From Actibacterium atlanticum (GTDB taxonomy: Bacteria > Pseudomonadota > Alphaproteobacteria > Rhodobacterales > Rhodobacteraceae), in assembly GCF_000671395.1 (NCBI RefSeq), contig NZ_AQQY01000003.1:186001-250000 (forward strand): a DNA stretch of 64,000 nt, in the 5' to 3' direction. A program made the translations under genes and the position numbers. The notes beneath the pieces are model-generated. The model was not told the origin of the DNA, ran no database searches, and saw only the letters and a list, made by a program, of their open reading frames with translations. The stretch's first letter is position 1; the number at the start of each line of letters is the position of its first letter. Below are positions 35,704 to 46,539 of the stretch, one piece after another.

Positions 35704-36843
35704 TTGACCGACCCTGTCCAACTGACCGCCGAATTGATCCGCTGCCCTTCGGTCACGCCTGATGAGGGCGGGGCGTTGGTGTTGTTGCAGGATGTGCTGA
35801 CGCAGGCTGGGTTTGACTGCACCCGCGTCGATCGCGGCGAAACGGCCAACCTGTATGCCCGCTGGGGGGCCAAGGGAGAGGCGCGCAGTTTTGGGTTCAA
35901 CGGTCACACCGATGTAGTGCCTGTCGGCGACGCCGCCGCATGGAGCCAACCGCCCTTCAGTGCCAATGTGGTTGATGGCGTCATGTATGGGCGCGGCACC
36001 ACCGACATGAAATCAGGCGTTGCGGCCTTTGCTGCTGCCGCGGTGGATTTCGTACGTGACACCCCACCAGAGGGCGCGATCATTCTGGCCATCACCGGTG
36101 ACGAAGAAGGCCCCGCCACCGACGGCACCGTTGCCTTGCTGGATTGGATGGCCGACCAGCAAGAAGCCATGAGCGTTTGCCTTGTCGGCGAACCCACCTG
36201 CCCCAATGAAATGGGCGAGATGATGAAGATCGGTCGGCGTGGCTCTTTGACAGCTTACTTTACCGCGACAGGGGTGCAGGGGCATGTGGCCTATCCGCAC
36301 CGCGCCCTGAACCCGGTTCCGGCGTTGGCTCGGCTGATGGATCGCCTGTCCAGCCATGTACTGGACGAAGGCACCGATCACTTTGACCCGTCGACCTTGG
36401 CGGTGACCACCTTTGACACCGGCAACCCTGCCACTAACGTGATCCCGGCAGATTGCCGCGCTACGGTGAACATCCGCTTCAACGATGCGCATACGCCAGA
36501 CAGCCTGACCGCGTGGTTGCAGCAGCAGGTGGATCAGATCAGCGCCGAAATGGGCGTACAGATCACGACAGAAATCAGCGTTTCAGGCGACAGTTTTGTT
36601 ACCCCACCGGGGGCTTTTGTCGATCTGGTCGCCAACGCCGTGCAGGCTGAAACCGGGCGCGTGCCGGAACTGTCCACCTCGGGCGGGACCTCGGATGCGC
36701 GCTTCATGAAAAACCATTGCCCGGTTGTTGAATTCGGCCTTGTTGGCAAAACCATGCACCAAGTCGATGAACGTGTTGAAGTCGCGCAGATCGAACAGCT
36801 CAAGGCGATCTATACCCGCATTCTGCAGGACTATTTCGCATGA
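35704..36843 (+). CDS. dapE: Succinyl-diaminopimelate desuccinylase
   Basis: Hydrolyses N-succinyl-LL-diaminopimelate in lysine and cell-wall synthesis. 379 residues, M20 di-zinc peptidase family: [40 protein letters not shown], and the C-terminal His in [13 protein letters not shown] take TTG at 35704 as start because GGAG is 6 nt upstream and homologues begin TDPV; the ATG at 35692 overlaps that ribosome site. The stop overlaps the GNAT gene as ATGA. dapD is 6 kb upstream. Confidence 0.95.
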   Translation: MTDPVQLTAELIRCPSVTPDEGGALVLLQDVLTQAGFDCTRVDRGETANLYARWGAKGEARSFGFNGHTDVVPVGDAAAWSQPPFSANVVDGVMYGRGTTDMKSGVAAFAAAAVDFVRDTPPEGAIILAITGDEEGPATDGTVALLDWMADQQEAMSVCLVGEPTCPNEMGEMMKIGRRGSLTAYFTATGVQGHVAYPHRALNPVPALARLMDRLSSHVLDEGTDHFDPSTLAVTTFDTGNPATNVIPADCRATVNIRFNDAHTPDSLTAWLQQQVDQISAEMGVQITTEISVSGDSFVTPPGAFVDLVANAVQAETGRVPELSTSGGTSDARFMKNHCPVVEFGLVGKTMHQVDERVEVAQIEQLKAIYTRILQDYFA

Positions 36844-37262
36844 GCGAATGGATCGGCATAACCGATGATCTGGCGGCCTGCCACGCCCTGCGGCGCCTTG
36901 TGTTCATTGAAGAACAGGGCGTGTCCGAGGCCGACGAGATGGACGATCTGGATGATCAGGCGATCCATCTTTTGGCCACGGTTGATGGTGTGCCTGTGGG
37001 CACCGCGCGGCTGATCCGTAAGGGAGAGACCGGCAAGATCGGCCGCGTCTGCGTGGTGAAATCGGCGCGCGGCACCGGGTTGGGCGCGCGGTTGATGCAG
37101 GCCTCTGTTGATCATTTCCGCGCCACGCCGGGTATCACCCGCGCGTATCTTTCAGCGCAGACCCACGCGCTGGGATTTTACGAAAGCCTGGGCTTTTTGG
37201 CTTACGGCGAAGAATACCCCGACGCTGGCATCCCCCACCGCGATATGGAGCTGCGGTTTTAG
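36840..37262 (+). CDS. GNAT-family N-acetyltransferase
   Basis: 140 residues, with the acetyl-CoA-binding motif A as [17 protein letters not shown] (RGTGLG loop) and a C-terminal [16 protein letters not shown] block typical of ElaA-like members. Overlaps dapE by ATGA, so it is co-translated; whether its substrate is a lysine-pathway compound is unknown. Confidence 0.85.
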   Translation: MSEWIGITDDLAACHALRRLVFIEEQGVSEADEMDDLDDQAIHLLATVDGVPVGTARLIRKGETGKIGRVCVVKSARGTGLGARLMQASVDHFRATPGITRAYLSAQTHALGFYESLGFLAYGEEYPDAGIPHRDMELRF

Positions 37263-37298
37263 CAAGACGCCGCCGCCGTCGCGTGTTACCCAAAACGC

Positions 37299-39554
37299 AT
37301 GAGCCAGATCCCGACCAAAGACCAGATCCTTGAATGGATCTCGGACAATCCCACCCTGACTTCGAAACGCGATATCGCCAAAGCCTTTGGCATCAAGGGG
37401 GCGGCGCGGATTGACCTAAAGCGCGTGCTCAAAGAGCTGGAGGCCGAGGGGCATCTGCAAAAGCGTCGCAAGACCTATCGTGACCCCGATAAACTGCCGC
37501 CCGTGTCGGTGCTGCAGATCGAAGGGCCGGATGGCGACGGCGATATCATGGCGCGGCCGCTGGAATGGCATGGCGAGGGCGAACGCCCCCGCGTGTTGTT
37601 CGTCGCCAAAGCCAGCGATCCGGCGCTGGGCAAGGGCGACCGTATCCTTGGCCGCCTGACCGAGGTGAAGGGCGAGGATCATCAATACGAGGCCCGCCTG
37701 ATCCGTCGCATCGGCACCAACCCGCAGCGCATTCTTGGCGTCTTTCGCAAAGGGGCCGAAGGCGGGCGGATCGTGCCTGTCGACAAAGGCTCGGACAAGG
37801 AATGGCAGGTCGCCCCCGGTGCGACGCTGGACGCCAAAGATGGCGAGCTGGTCGAGGCCGAACAGGCCGGGCCGCGCAATCGTCTGGGCCTGCAAAAGGC
37901 GCGGATTGTCGAACGGCTGGGCGACCCCTCAGCGCCAAAGGCGGTGTCGCTGATCGCCATTCATCAGCATGGCATCCCCGATGCCTTCCCCGATGCGGTG
38001 ATCGCCGAAGCGGACGCCGCCAAACCGGCAGGCATGAAAGGCCGCGAAGACCTGCGCGACATGCCATTGATCACGATTGATCCGTCCGATGCGCGCGACC
38101 ACGATGATGCCTGTTACGCCCATGCCGACGACGACCCCAAGAACGAGGGTGGCTGGGTCGTTTGGGTCGCCATCGCCGATGTGGCCCATTACGTCACCCC
38201 CGGCTCGGCGCTGGACCGCGAGGCACGCAAGCGGGGCAATTCGACCTATTTCCCCGATCGCGTTGTGCCGATGCTGCCCGACCGTTTGTCGGGCGATCTG
38301 TGTTCGCTACACGAAGGTGTGCCACGCGCCTGTATCGCTGTGCGCATGGTGCTGGACAGCAAAGGCCAGAAGCTGCGCCACCGCTTTGTGCGCGGCTTGA
38401 TGCAATCTGCGGCCTCGTTGAATTACGAAGAAGTTCAGGCGGCGGTTGACGGCAAGCCTAACGAAAAAACCGAACCTTTCCTGAACGATGTTCTTAAGCC
38501 GCTCTATGGCGCCTACGAGGCCACCAAGAAAGCCCGCGCTGCGCGTCAGCCGCTGGATCTGGACCTGCCTGAACGCCGCATCATTCTGGATGATGACGGG
38601 CAGGTGGCCTCGGTCGCGTTCAAGGACCGGCTGGATGCGCACCGGCTGATCGAAGAGTTCATGATTCTGGCCAATGTCGCCGCCGCCGAAGAGCTGACCA
38701 AACTGCGCCGCCCGCTGCTGTTCCGCGTGCACGAAGAACCCAGCCCCGAAAAGCTGGACGCGCTGCGCGAGGTCGCGCAGGCCAGCGGCTTTAATCTGGC
38801 CAAAGGGCAGGTGCTGAAAACCCAGCATCTGAACCAGCTGCTGGACGCGGCGATGGGGTCCGAGTTTTCCGAGCTGATTAACATCAGCACCCTGCGCTCG
38901 ATGACGCAGGCCTATTACACGCCGGAAAACTATGGCCACTTTGGGTTGGCGCTGCGTTCTTACGCGCATTTCACCTCGCCCATCCGACGCTACTCTGATC
39001 TGGTTGTGCACCGCGCGCTTATTTCAGGCCATGATTGGGGCAAAGACGGGCTGAGCCACGAAGAAGTGGAGCAGTTGGAAGAAACCGCCACCCATATTTC
39101 TGATACGGAGCGCCGCTCCATGACCGCCGAGCGCGACACGACCGACCGCTATCTGGCGTCCTATATGGCGGATCGGGTCGGCAATGAATTTGCCGGTCGG
39201 ATCGCCGGTATCGCGCGGTTCGGGGTGTTCGTGAAACTGGACGAAACCGGCGCGGATGGCTTGGTGCCGATCCGCGAGCTGGGCAATGAATATTTCCATT
39301 ACGATCAGGAGAGCCAAAGCCTTCGGGGGGCCGACACCGGGTTTGAAATCAGCATCGGGCAACGGGCCAAAGTGCGCCTGTCCGAAGCGGTGCCGGTAAC
39401 GGGTGGTCTGCTGCTGGAACTGCTTGAGATTGATGGCAAAGCGCCGCCGCGCGGCAACCGCCGCCGCCCGGGCACCGCACCCCGCCGCAAGGTGGCCCGT
39501 GGCAAGGCCAAAGCGGCCAAGACCAAGCGCAAGGTCAAACGCACCCGGCGCTGA
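37299..39554 (+). CDS. rnr: Ribonuclease R
   Basis: 3'-5' exoribonuclease of the RNase II/RNB superfamily that degrades structured RNA. 751 residues: an N-terminal helix-turn-helix/cold-shock region, RNB catalytic domain with DPSDARDHDDA (Asp261, 264, 267, 269, 270), the C-terminal S1 domain (FAGRIAGIARFGVFVKLDETGADGLVP) and a strongly basic tail (RRKVARGKAKAAKTKRKV). It acts in the cytoplasm on mRNA, tRNA and rRNA quality control. pnp, another 3' exonuclease, is at 56-58 kb. Confidence 0.95.
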   Translation: MSQIPTKDQILEWISDNPTLTSKRDIAKAFGIKGAARIDLKRVLKELEAEGHLQKRRKTYRDPDKLPPVSVLQIEGPDGDGDIMARPLEWHGEGERPRVLFVAKASDPALGKGDRILGRLTEVKGEDHQYEARLIRRIGTNPQRILGVFRKGAEGGRIVPVDKGSDKEWQVAPGATLDAKDGELVEAEQAGPRNRLGLQKARIVERLGDPSAPKAVSLIAIHQHGIPDAFPDAVIAEADAAKPAGMKGREDLRDMPLITIDPSDARDHDDACYAHADDDPKNEGGWVVWVAIADVAHYVTPGSALDREARKRGNSTYFPDRVVPMLPDRLSGDLCSLHEGVPRACIAVRMVLDSKGQKLRHRFVRGLMQSAASLNYEEVQAAVDGKPNEKTEPFLNDVLKPLYGAYEATKKARAARQPLDLDLPERRIILDDDGQVASVAFKDRLDAHRLIEEFMILANVAAAEELTKLRRPLLFRVHEEPSPEKLDALREVAQASGFNLAKGQVLKTQHLNQLLDAAMGSEFSELINISTLRSMTQAYYTPENYGHFGLALRSYAHFTSPIRRYSDLVVHRALISGHDWGKDGLSHEEVEQLEETATHISDTERRSMTAERDTTDRYLASYMADRVGNEFAGRIAGIARFGVFVKLDETGADGLVPIRELGNEYFHYDQESQSLRGADTGFEISIGQRAKVRLSEAVPVTGGLLLELLEIDGKAPPRGNRRRPGTAPRRKVARGKAKAAKTKRKVKRTRR

Positions 39555-39642
39555 ATCGCTCAAATTCAAAGGATCGGCTTTGAGATTGTTTCGCACCGCG
39601 CTACAATCACCCCAACAATAAACGGGCAAACAGGTCGATTTC

Positions 39643-40953
39643 ATGGTGAAGTGGGTAAAGGCCTTGGGCCTTGTTACATTGATGATACCGGGCGTGGCCT
39701 TGGCGGGGATGGATAGTTCTCCGATACCGAAACCGCGCCCCGAAGGCGTGCAGGTCGCGCGTCTGGCAAGTGCCGTTCCACCGCCGCGCCCCACCACCGG
39801 AGGCGCCGCAGTGGTTGAAACCAGCACCTCAAACAGTGCCTTTCAGCGTTGGATTGATGGCTTTCGGGGTCGTGCGCTGGCCAAGGGTATTTCCCCGCGT
39901 GTGTTCGACACTGCTTTTGCCAACATCAGGTACAACACAGATGTCATCGCCAAAGACCGGCATCAATCTGAATACACCAAGCAAATTTGGGATTATCTGG
40001 ATTCTGCCGCCTCGCCGACGCGGGTGAAAAACGGCCAAAAAGCCCTGCGCGACCATGGCCGAACGCTTGAAAAGATCGAAGCCAAATACGGGGTAGACAA
40101 AGAAGTCGTTGCGGCCGTTTGGGGGCTTGAGAGCGCCTATGGAGAGTTCAAGGGTGACATCCCCACCATCGAGGCCCTGGCGACGCTGGCTTTTGATGGG
40201 CGGCGCGGCAAGTTCTTTGAAGCACAGCTGATTGACGCTTTGAAAATCCTTCAGGCGGGCGACGTGCCCGTGCGCAAGATGAAGGGCAGCTGGGCAGGGG
40301 CGATGGGGCATACGCAGTTCATCCCCTCCAGCTATCTGGCCTATGCCGTTGATTTCACCGGTGACGGTAAGCGCGATATCTGGAGCAACAATCCCACTGA
40401 TGCACTGGCCTCGACTGCCGCTTATCTGGCCCGTCACGGTTGGGTTACGGGGCAACCTTGGGGGGTTGAGGTTAAACTACCCAAGGGCTTCAACTATGGT
40501 TTGGCCAGCCGCAAGATTCAAAAGATGCCCTCGGATTGGGGCGCGCTGGGCGTGCGCGATATGAACGGGCGTACGGTGCGCAATTACGGCGCGGCCTCGA
40601 TCCTGCTGCCCGCCGGATCGCAAGGCGCGGCCTTCATGATCTTCAAGAACTTCGCGGTGATTGAACGCTATAATGTTGCCGATGCCTATGTGATTGGCGT
40701 CGGGCATCTGGCGGATCGCATTGGCGGCGGGCCTGAGATTCAGGCCAGTTGGCCACGCGGCTATGCGCCCCTGTCGTTCAAACAGAAAAAAGAGATGCAG
40801 CGTCGACTGACCCGCGCCGGATTTCTGGATGACAAGATCGACGGCATCATTGGCCCCAATACGATCAGCGCAATTCGCGAGTTTCAGAAATCCAAGGGCG
40901 TAACGCCCGATGGCTACCCCTCGCAAGAGCTGTTGAAACTGCTGAAAAGTTAG
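39643..40953 (+). CDS. Lytic murein transglycosylase (MltB-like) with peptidoglycan-binding domain
   Basis: 436 residues. Signal peptide (about 1-21, ending ALA), a proline-rich linker, then an SLT_2/MltB domain with catalytic Glu163 in VWGLESAYGEF and AMGHTQFIPSSYL, and a C-terminal PG_binding_1 domain (RRLTRAGFLDDKIDGIIGPNT) near 378-434. It cleaves the glycan strand of the wall in the periplasm. No lipobox is seen, so it is probably soluble. Convergent with the minus-strand gene at 40950 (4-bp overlap of stops). Confidence 0.92.
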   Translation: MVKWVKALGLVTLMIPGVALAGMDSSPIPKPRPEGVQVARLASAVPPPRPTTGGAAVVETSTSNSAFQRWIDGFRGRALAKGISPRVFDTAFANIRYNTDVIAKDRHQSEYTKQIWDYLDSAASPTRVKNGQKALRDHGRTLEKIEAKYGVDKEVVAAVWGLESAYGEFKGDIPTIEALATLAFDGRRGKFFEAQLIDALKILQAGDVPVRKMKGSWAGAMGHTQFIPSSYLAYAVDFTGDGKRDIWSNNPTDALASTAAYLARHGWVTGQPWGVEVKLPKGFNYGLASRKIQKMPSDWGALGVRDMNGRTVRNYGAASILLPAGSQGAAFMIFKNFAVIERYNVADAYVIGVGHLADRIGGGPEIQASWPRGYAPLSFKQKKEMQRRLTRAGFLDDKIDGIIGPNTISAIREFQKSKGVTPDGYPSQELLKLLKS

Positions 40954-41432
40954 CGACGGAATTCCGGCTCGCAAGGCCCGCCCCGGGCACAGCGGGTCAG
41001 GTCTTTGATCATCTCATCCGAGGGGTTTGAAAACACGTTTCCACCACAGGGGCCTTCGATCAGCGCCCACCCTGCCGGCGTTTCTGTCTGACGCAAAAAC
41101 ATGACCGCATCGTCTTGATCGGGTACATGCGCGCACCACACCGCAAAGCAAAGTTCGGTTACCTCGACCCGAGTCTCAAACAGCACCGTGAATCCATTGG
41201 TCGCGATCCGATACCCTTGAAAATGTGATGTATAGAGGCTGCTTTCCGGGGCGTTATCCGACAGGTCCGGAGCCGGCAAATCTGGCCGCCCGCTCAACGA
41301 GCCGCGCACCACCACATAGACTTCTTCGCTGTCGCGCGCCTTAACATAGCTGGCGACGGGGTCAGCGGGCACGCAGCTCAACGCCTGCGCCTGCGTGGCA
41401 CACAGCGCCAGTGCAGCGGCTAAACCGCGCAA
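40950..41432 (-). CDS. Secreted conserved hypothetical protein
   Basis: 160 residues from a TTG start that lies inside the end of rppH. N-terminal signal peptide ([14 protein letters not shown]) then a small Cys-containing domain with several paired cysteines ([24 protein letters not shown]) suggesting disulfides. Function unknown. Overlaps rppH by 13 bp and the lytic transglycosylase by 4 bp. Confidence 0.68.
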   Translation of the reverse strand: MRGLAAALALCATQAQALSCVPADPVASYVKARDSEEVYVVVRGSLSGRPDLPAPDLSDNAPESSLYTSHFQGYRIATNGFTVLFETRVEVTELCFAVWCAHVPDQDDAVMFLRQTETPAGWALIEGPCGGNVFSNPSDEMIKDLTRCARGGPCEPEFRR

Positions 41433-41911
41433 AGGTCACCTTTGAAACTGTCGACGACAGCGGCGTAAACATCGCGTTTGAACGGCACGATGTTGTCGAC
41501 CAGCTGATCGGCGGGCAACCAGACCCATTCGGAAAACTCCGGGTGGTCGGTTTCAATGTTGATCTGACTGTCGTCGCCCTTGAACCGCATCAAAAACCAT
41601 AGCTGCTTTTGCCCGCGATACTTGCCCTTCCAGACCTTGCCAACCAGATGATCGGGCAGGTCATAAAACAGCCAGTCCGCGGTCTGCCCGACAACTTCCA
41701 CCAAATCACCGGTCACGCCGGTCTCTTCCCACAACTCCCGCAATGCGGCGTCAGAAGGGTCTTCTCCGGGATCAATCCCGCCCTGCGGCATTTGCCACGC
41801 GGCAACCTCGGAATCCTTGCGCTGACCGACGAAAATGTCGCCTTTCGCATTCATCAGCATCACACCGACACAGGGGCGATAGGGCAATTGGGTGGTGTCT
41901 TGCGGGGTCAT
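41420..41911 (-). CDS. rppH: RNA pyrophosphohydrolase
   Basis: Removes pyrophosphate from 5' triphosphate mRNA to trigger decay. 163 residues with the Nudix box [20 protein letters not shown] followed by TGV, and the family start [21 protein letters not shown]. Full length. It follows ctpA after 95 bp containing two nested hairpins. Confidence 0.93.
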   Translation of the reverse strand: MTPQDTTQLPYRPCVGVMLMNAKGDIFVGQRKDSEVAAWQMPQGGIDPGEDPSDAALRELWEETGVTGDLVEVVGQTADWLFYDLPDHLVGKVWKGKYRGQKQLWFLMRFKGDDSQINIETDHPEFSEWVWLPADQLVDNIVPFKRDVYAAVVDSFKGDLCAV

Positions 41912-41940
41912 TTTTCTCGTCCGTAACCACTTGGTGGTGC

Positions 41941-41999
41941 GGTTCGCGCAGCGAACCGGGCAGCGCCAGTTCCTCCCAGCGGGAGGGCAGGCGCTGCCC
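41941..41999. repeat. Tandem hairpins between ctpA and rppH
   Basis: Two inverted repeats back to back: GGTTCGC/GCGAACC at 41941-41957, and a longer stem GGGCAGCGCC (41958-41967) / GGCGCTGCCC (41990-41999) enclosing a second stem CCTCCC/GGGAGG. No T-run. Possibly a mRNA-processing or REP-like element. Confidence 0.65.
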
Positions 42000-42006
42000 C
42001 CTTGGC

Positions 42007-43347
42007 TTAGTCTTGTGCGCCGCCCAGGGCCGACAGACCTTTCAGAATGTCGACAGCATAGGCCAGCTGATAGTCGTCCTCGCGCAGCTCGGCGGCCTCT
42101 TCAGCGCGCTTTTGCTCTTCTTCAGCTTGCTTGCGCTCGTCTTCGGTCATCGAGTCATTATCCAGGCTGCCGCGCAGGTCCGCTTCCGAGCGGCTGCGAC
42201 GCGTGGTTTCTTCCTCGGTCTCTGCATCAGCGGGCAGACGCAGGGGCTGTTCGACCACGATATCGGGCGAAACGCCCAAGGCCTGGATCGACCGACCTGA
42301 CGGGGTGTAATAGCGCGCCGTGGTCAGGCGCATCGCACCATTGCCGCTCAGCGGCATGACGGTCTGAACCGAGCCTTTGCCAAAGCTCTTGGTGCCCACC
42401 ACGATGGCGCGGCGGTGATCCTGCAGCGCACCTGCCACAATCTCGGACGCCGAGGCCGACCCGCCGTTGATCAGAACGACCATCGGTTTGCCGCCGGTCA
42501 GATCGCCTTCGACCGCATTGAACCGATCGCTGTCCTGCGGGTTGCGGCCGCGAGTCGATACGATCTCTCCGGCATTCAGAAACGCATCCGACACTTTGAT
42601 CGCCTGAGTCAGCAAGCCGCCCGGGTTGTTGCGCAGGTCCAAAACCACACCGTTCACATTGTCAGCGCCGCCCAGTTCTTCGATGCTTTCTTCCAGCTCT
42701 TTCGCAAGATTGGGATAGGTCTGATCGTTGAACGTGGTCACGCGCAGCACAACCGTGTCACCCACCACGCGTGAGCGCACAGCGGTCAGCTTGATGGTGT
42801 CGCGGGTGATGGTCACATCAAAGGGCTCGTCCAGCCCTTCGCGCACCACAGTGATGATAATGTCGCTGCCCACCGGGCCGCGCATCATTTCCACGGCTTG
42901 GTCCAGCGTCAGGCCCAACACGCTTTCGCCATCGACATGGGTGATGAAATCGCCCGCTTCGATGCCCGCAGCATCAGCCGGTGTGTCGTCGATCGGCGAG
43001 ACGACTTTCACAAAGCCTTCTTCCTGCGTCACTTCGATGCCCAGCCCGCCGAACTCGCCCCGGGTCTGCACCTGCATGTCGTCGAAATCTTTCGGCGGCA
43101 GATAGCTGGAGTGCGGATCCAAAGACGTCAGCATGCCGTTGATTGCAGCCTCGATCAGATCGGCGCTGTCGACCTCTTCGACATATTGCGCGCGGATGCG
43201 TTCAAAGATGTCACCAAACAGGTCCAGCTGTTCATAGACAGAACTTGTCTTTTCCGCCTGCTGGGCGATCAGCGGACCGGCGAATTGCGTGGTCAGGATC
43301 GCGCCTGCAAGGGTGCCGCCCATGGCGGCCATCACGAATTTCTTCAT
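42007..43347 (-). CDS. ctpA: Carboxyl-terminal processing peptidase (S41)
   Basis: 446-residue periplasmic serine protease with an N-terminal signal/anchor, a PDZ domain ([16 protein letters not shown]), and the S41 catalytic Ser301 in [10 protein letters not shown] and Lys324 in SFGKGSVQ. The C-terminal tail is charged and long ([14 protein letters not shown]). CtpA cleaves C-termini of envelope proteins and peptidoglycan hydrolases; being encoded 6 bp after an envC-like gene, it fits control of cell-wall hydrolysis. Confidence 0.93.
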   Translation of the reverse strand: MKKFVMAAMGGTLAGAILTTQFAGPLIAQQAEKTSSVYEQLDLFGDIFERIRAQYVEEVDSADLIEAAINGMLTSLDPHSSYLPPKDFDDMQVQTRGEFGGLGIEVTQEEGFVKVVSPIDDTPADAAGIEAGDFITHVDGESVLGLTLDQAVEMMRGPVGSDIIITVVREGLDEPFDVTITRDTIKLTAVRSRVVGDTVVLRVTTFNDQTYPNLAKELEESIEELGGADNVNGVVLDLRNNPGGLLTQAIKVSDAFLNAGEIVSTRGRNPQDSDRFNAVEGDLTGGKPMVVLINGGSASASEIVAGALQDHRRAIVVGTKSFGKGSVQTVMPLSGNGAMRLTTARYYTPSGRSIQALGVSPDIVVEQPLRLPADAETEEETTRRSRSEADLRGSLDNDSMTEDERKQAEEEQKRAEEAAELREDDYQLAYAVDILKGLSALGGAQD

Positions 43348-43353
43348 GGCAAT

Positions 43354-44490
43354 TTATTCCTTCCTCACACGGAACCACGGGGCCGGGTCCACGGGGGTGT
43401 TGGCCTTTCTCAACTCTATATAAAGCGTTTCTGTGCGCGCGCTACCACCGCCTTCTGAGAGATTGGCGCCATTTGCGGTCACTTTTGGGTCAATACCTCC
43501 CATCAATCCGACAGGTGCGCCCGGTGGCAACACCTGACCGACGCTTCCAAACACCTGATCCATCCCGGCCAAAACCAGCAATGTGTCGCCTGCGGGCTCC
43601 AGAATGATCACGTTGCCATAGTCCAGCAGAGGCCCCAAATAACGGATCGTCGCGGCGTCGGGGGTCGTGACCAGGGCTTGCGGGGCGGTGGCCAACAACA
43701 TGCCCGGACGCGTGATTCCGGCGGCGTCGGATTCTTGGAACTTGCGCAGCACCACGCCCTGAACCGGCAGGGGCAGGGCGCCGTTGGCTTGATCAAACCC
43801 ATTGCTCGCCGGCGGAAGCGCGTCGTCGGCACTTAACCCGGTCAGGCCGCTTGCAAAGGCTTCAAGCGTGTCCGAGCTTTCCAAAAGCTGCAAAAGCTTG
43901 TCTGCATCAGCCGCAAACCGTTGCGGTAAGTCGCGGCGATCTGAAATAGCTTGCGACAATGCGGTTCGGGCGGTTTGCACCCCTTGCAGCCCGTCAGACA
44001 GGGTTTGTTCGGCATTCACCTGCAAATCGTGCAGCAGAGCAACCTCTTCCAGCTGGCTGCGCAGCGCCTCAGCCCGCGCCTGCAGGGCCGGGGTGATCTC
44101 GCCCAACACCATGGCGGAACGCGCTGTGCCGACCGGCCCGGAAGGGTGCAACAACAAAAGCGTTTCGGGCGAACGTTCCATCGTCACCAACACCGCCAAA
44201 AGCTGCGCGACCTCTTCGTGGCGGGCGTCCAGTTCCAGTTGGATCGCCTGTTGTCGGATGGCAGCGCGGCGCAGTCCTTCGCGCAGAGCCACCAGACCGG
44301 ATTCATAGGCGCGCACGGTTTGCGTCAGCGCGGCAACACGGTCTTGCGCGCCTTTCGCGTCTTGCAGGGCCAGACCAGCCATGTCGATCTGCTGTGCCGC
44401 GCGGCGGGCCTCAAACACCGGATCGGTCTGGGCCATCGCGGGCAAAACCAGCCCGGCCCAGATTGCAAGTGCTGAGGCCCAGATCCGCAT
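43354..44490 (-). CDS. EnvC-like murein hydrolase activator with degenerate LytM domain
   Basis: 378 residues: signal peptide (about 1-20), long coiled-coil region, and a C-terminal LytM (M23) fold without any of the zinc-binding HxxxD/HxH residues, as in EnvC activators of amidases. The order EnvC-CtpA after gpmI is conserved in many proteobacteria. Its start overlaps the gpmI stop (TGATG). Confidence 0.85.
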   Translation of the reverse strand: MRIWASALAIWAGLVLPAMAQTDPVFEARRAAQQIDMAGLALQDAKGAQDRVAALTQTVRAYESGLVALREGLRRAAIRQQAIQLELDARHEEVAQLLAVLVTMERSPETLLLLHPSGPVGTARSAMVLGEITPALQARAEALRSQLEEVALLHDLQVNAEQTLSDGLQGVQTARTALSQAISDRRDLPQRFAADADKLLQLLESSDTLEAFASGLTGLSADDALPPASNGFDQANGALPLPVQGVVLRKFQESDAAGITRPGMLLATAPQALVTTPDAATIRYLGPLLDYGNVIILEPAGDTLLVLAGMDQVFGSVGQVLPPGAPVGLMGGIDPKVTANGANLSEGGGSARTETLYIELRKANTPVDPAPWFRVRKE

Positions 44491-46007
44491 CAGACGATCA
44501 GGCTTTCGCCGGTCATCTCGTCGGGTTTGTCCAGCCCCATCAGCGCCAGAATTGTCGGCGCCAGATCTGACAACCGCCCATCGCGCAGCTGCGCGCCCTC
44601 GGCCCCGCCAACCAAGGCCACGGGCACCGGGTTCAGCGTGTGCGCGGTGTGCGGCCCGCCGGTTTCGGGGTCAAACATCATCTCGCAGTTGCCGTGATCG
44701 GCGGTCACGATCATCGCGCCACCGGCCTTTTCCAAAGCGGCGATGGCTTTGCCCAAGCCCTGATCGACGGCCTCACAGGCCTTGATCGCGGCGTTCAGAT
44801 CACCGGTATGACCGACCATGTCGGGGTTGGCATAGTTCACCACGATCATGTCGTAGCCAGCCTCGATGGCCTCGACGAACTTGTCGGTCACCTCGGGCGC
44901 GCTCATCTCGGGCTGCAGGTCATAGGTCGCGACCTTGGGCGACTTTGGCATGAACCGGTCTTCGCCCTCTTCGGGCACCTCAACGCCGCCGTTCAAAAAG
45001 AAGGTGACATGAGGGTATTTCTCGGTCTCGGCCAGACGGAACTGCTTTAGCCCCTTCTTGGCAACCCATGCGCCCAGCGTGTTGACGATTTTGCGCTTGG
45101 GATAGGCGGTGGTCATATATTCATTGTGTCCGTCCGAATATTCCACCATCCCCAACAGCGCCGCCAGTTGCGGGCGCTTGCCAGTTTCAAAATCCGCGAA
45201 ACCCGGCTCGCCAATGGCGCGCAGAATTTCACGGGCGCGGTCAGCGCGGAAGTTCAGGCAGAAGAACCCGTCGCCATCTTTCACGCCGTCGGGGTCGTTG
45301 ATGACCGAAGGCTCGATGAATTCATCGGTTTCGCCACGGGCGTAGGCGGCGGCCACGGCCTCTTCGGCGCCGGACACCTCTTCGCCCATGCCATTGATCA
45401 TGGCGTGATAAGCCAGTGAAACCCGCTCCCACCGGTTGTCGCGGTCCATGGCGTAATAGCGCCCGGTCACGGTGGCAATTTCGGCACCATCCGGCAGTTT
45501 AGAGACGAATTCTGCCATATACGCATCCGCCGACTTGGGCGCCACGTCGCGCCCATCCGTCACCGCATGCACCACAACCGGCACGCCCGCATCGGTAATC
45601 GCTTTGGCAGCGGCCAGAGTATGCACGATATGGCCATGCACCCCGCCGTCGGAAATCACGCCCATGATATGCGCCTTGCCACCGGTCGCTTTGACCTTGG
45701 CGATGAAATCGACCAAGGCGTCGTTTTCAAAGAACGACCCATCCTCGATCGCCAGGTCGATTTGACCCAAATCCATCGCCACCACCCGGCCCGCGCCGAT
45801 ATTGGTGTGCCCAACCTCGGAGTTGCCCATCTGCCCGCTGGGCAGGCCAACGTTAGGACCATGGGTGATCAGCTTGGCATGGGGACCTTTCGACATGATC
45901 GCATCAAAATTGGGCGTATTGGCCAAAGCCGGTGCGTTGGCGGTGGTATCTTCGCCAATACCCCAGCCATCAAGAATACAAAGAACAACAGGTTTCGGAG
46001 CAGTCAT
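44490..46007 (-). CDS. gpmI: 2,3-bisphosphoglycerate-independent phosphoglycerate mutase
   Basis: 505 residues. Glycolytic mutase with the alkaline-phosphatase-like core: Asp13 in CILDGWG, nucleophile Ser63 in GQMGNSEVGHTNIGAGR, HAVTDGRD, DMVGHTG and TADHGNCE. Requires two Mn2+. Full length. Leads into envC-ctpA on the minus strand. Confidence 0.96.
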   Translation of the reverse strand: MTAPKPVVLCILDGWGIGEDTTANAPALANTPNFDAIMSKGPHAKLITHGPNVGLPSGQMGNSEVGHTNIGAGRVVAMDLGQIDLAIEDGSFFENDALVDFIAKVKATGGKAHIMGVISDGGVHGHIVHTLAAAKAITDAGVPVVVHAVTDGRDVAPKSADAYMAEFVSKLPDGAEIATVTGRYYAMDRDNRWERVSLAYHAMINGMGEEVSGAEEAVAAAYARGETDEFIEPSVINDPDGVKDGDGFFCLNFRADRAREILRAIGEPGFADFETGKRPQLAALLGMVEYSDGHNEYMTTAYPKRKIVNTLGAWVAKKGLKQFRLAETEKYPHVTFFLNGGVEVPEEGEDRFMPKSPKVATYDLQPEMSAPEVTDKFVEAIEAGYDMIVVNYANPDMVGHTGDLNAAIKACEAVDQGLGKAIAALEKAGGAMIVTADHGNCEMMFDPETGGPHTAHTLNPVPVALVGGAEGAQLRDGRLSDLAPTILALMGLDKPDEMTGESLIV

Positions 46008-46068
46008 CTTGGGCGCCTTCTATAGAGTTGATTTCTACTTACGCGACGGGCCACGAAATACAACCGCC

Positions 46069-46539
46069 TCAGGCCCGGTGGTAAGGCGCCCCTGACAGAA
46101 TGGAGGCCGCGCGATAGAGCTGTTCTGACAGCATCACCCGCACCAGCATATGCGGCCAGACCATCTTGCCGAACGAAAGGCTGGTGTCCGCCTTGGCGCG
46201 CAGGGCCGGGTCGATGCCATCCGCACCGCCAATCACAAAGGCCACGTCGCCGCGCCCCTCGTCGCGCCAGCGGCCCAGCAAATTGGCAAAATCAGGTGAC
46301 GACATCACCTTGCCGCGCTCATCCATGGTGCAGATCAGCGCGCCCTTGGGGATCGCACGTTCCAGCAACCCGGCCTCGGCGGCCATGCCGCCGCCTTTGC
46401 GGTCTTCGACCTCATGCACAGACAACGGGCCAAGCCCAAGGGCGCGGCCCGTGCGGTCAAACCGGGTGGTATAATCGGAAATCAGGTCAAGCTCGGGCCC
46501 TTTGCGCAAGCGCCCGACAGCACAGACATGAACACGCAT
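46069..46539 (-). CDS. rlmH: 23S rRNA (pseudouridine-1915-N3)-methyltransferase
   Basis: 156 residues of the SPOUT methyltransferase family, with the signature LICTMDERGKVMSSPDFA and VAFVIGGADGIDPAL, and the C-terminal knot SFGKMVWPHMLVRVMLSEQLYRA. Its ATG directly follows the stop of rsfS, with no gap. Confidence 0.94.
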   Translation of the reverse strand: MRVHVCAVGRLRKGPELDLISDYTTRFDRTGRALGLGPLSVHEVEDRKGGGMAAEAGLLERAIPKGALICTMDERGKVMSSPDFANLLGRWRDEGRGDVAFVIGGADGIDPALRAKADTSLSFGKMVWPHMLVRVMLSEQLYRAASILSGAPYHRA

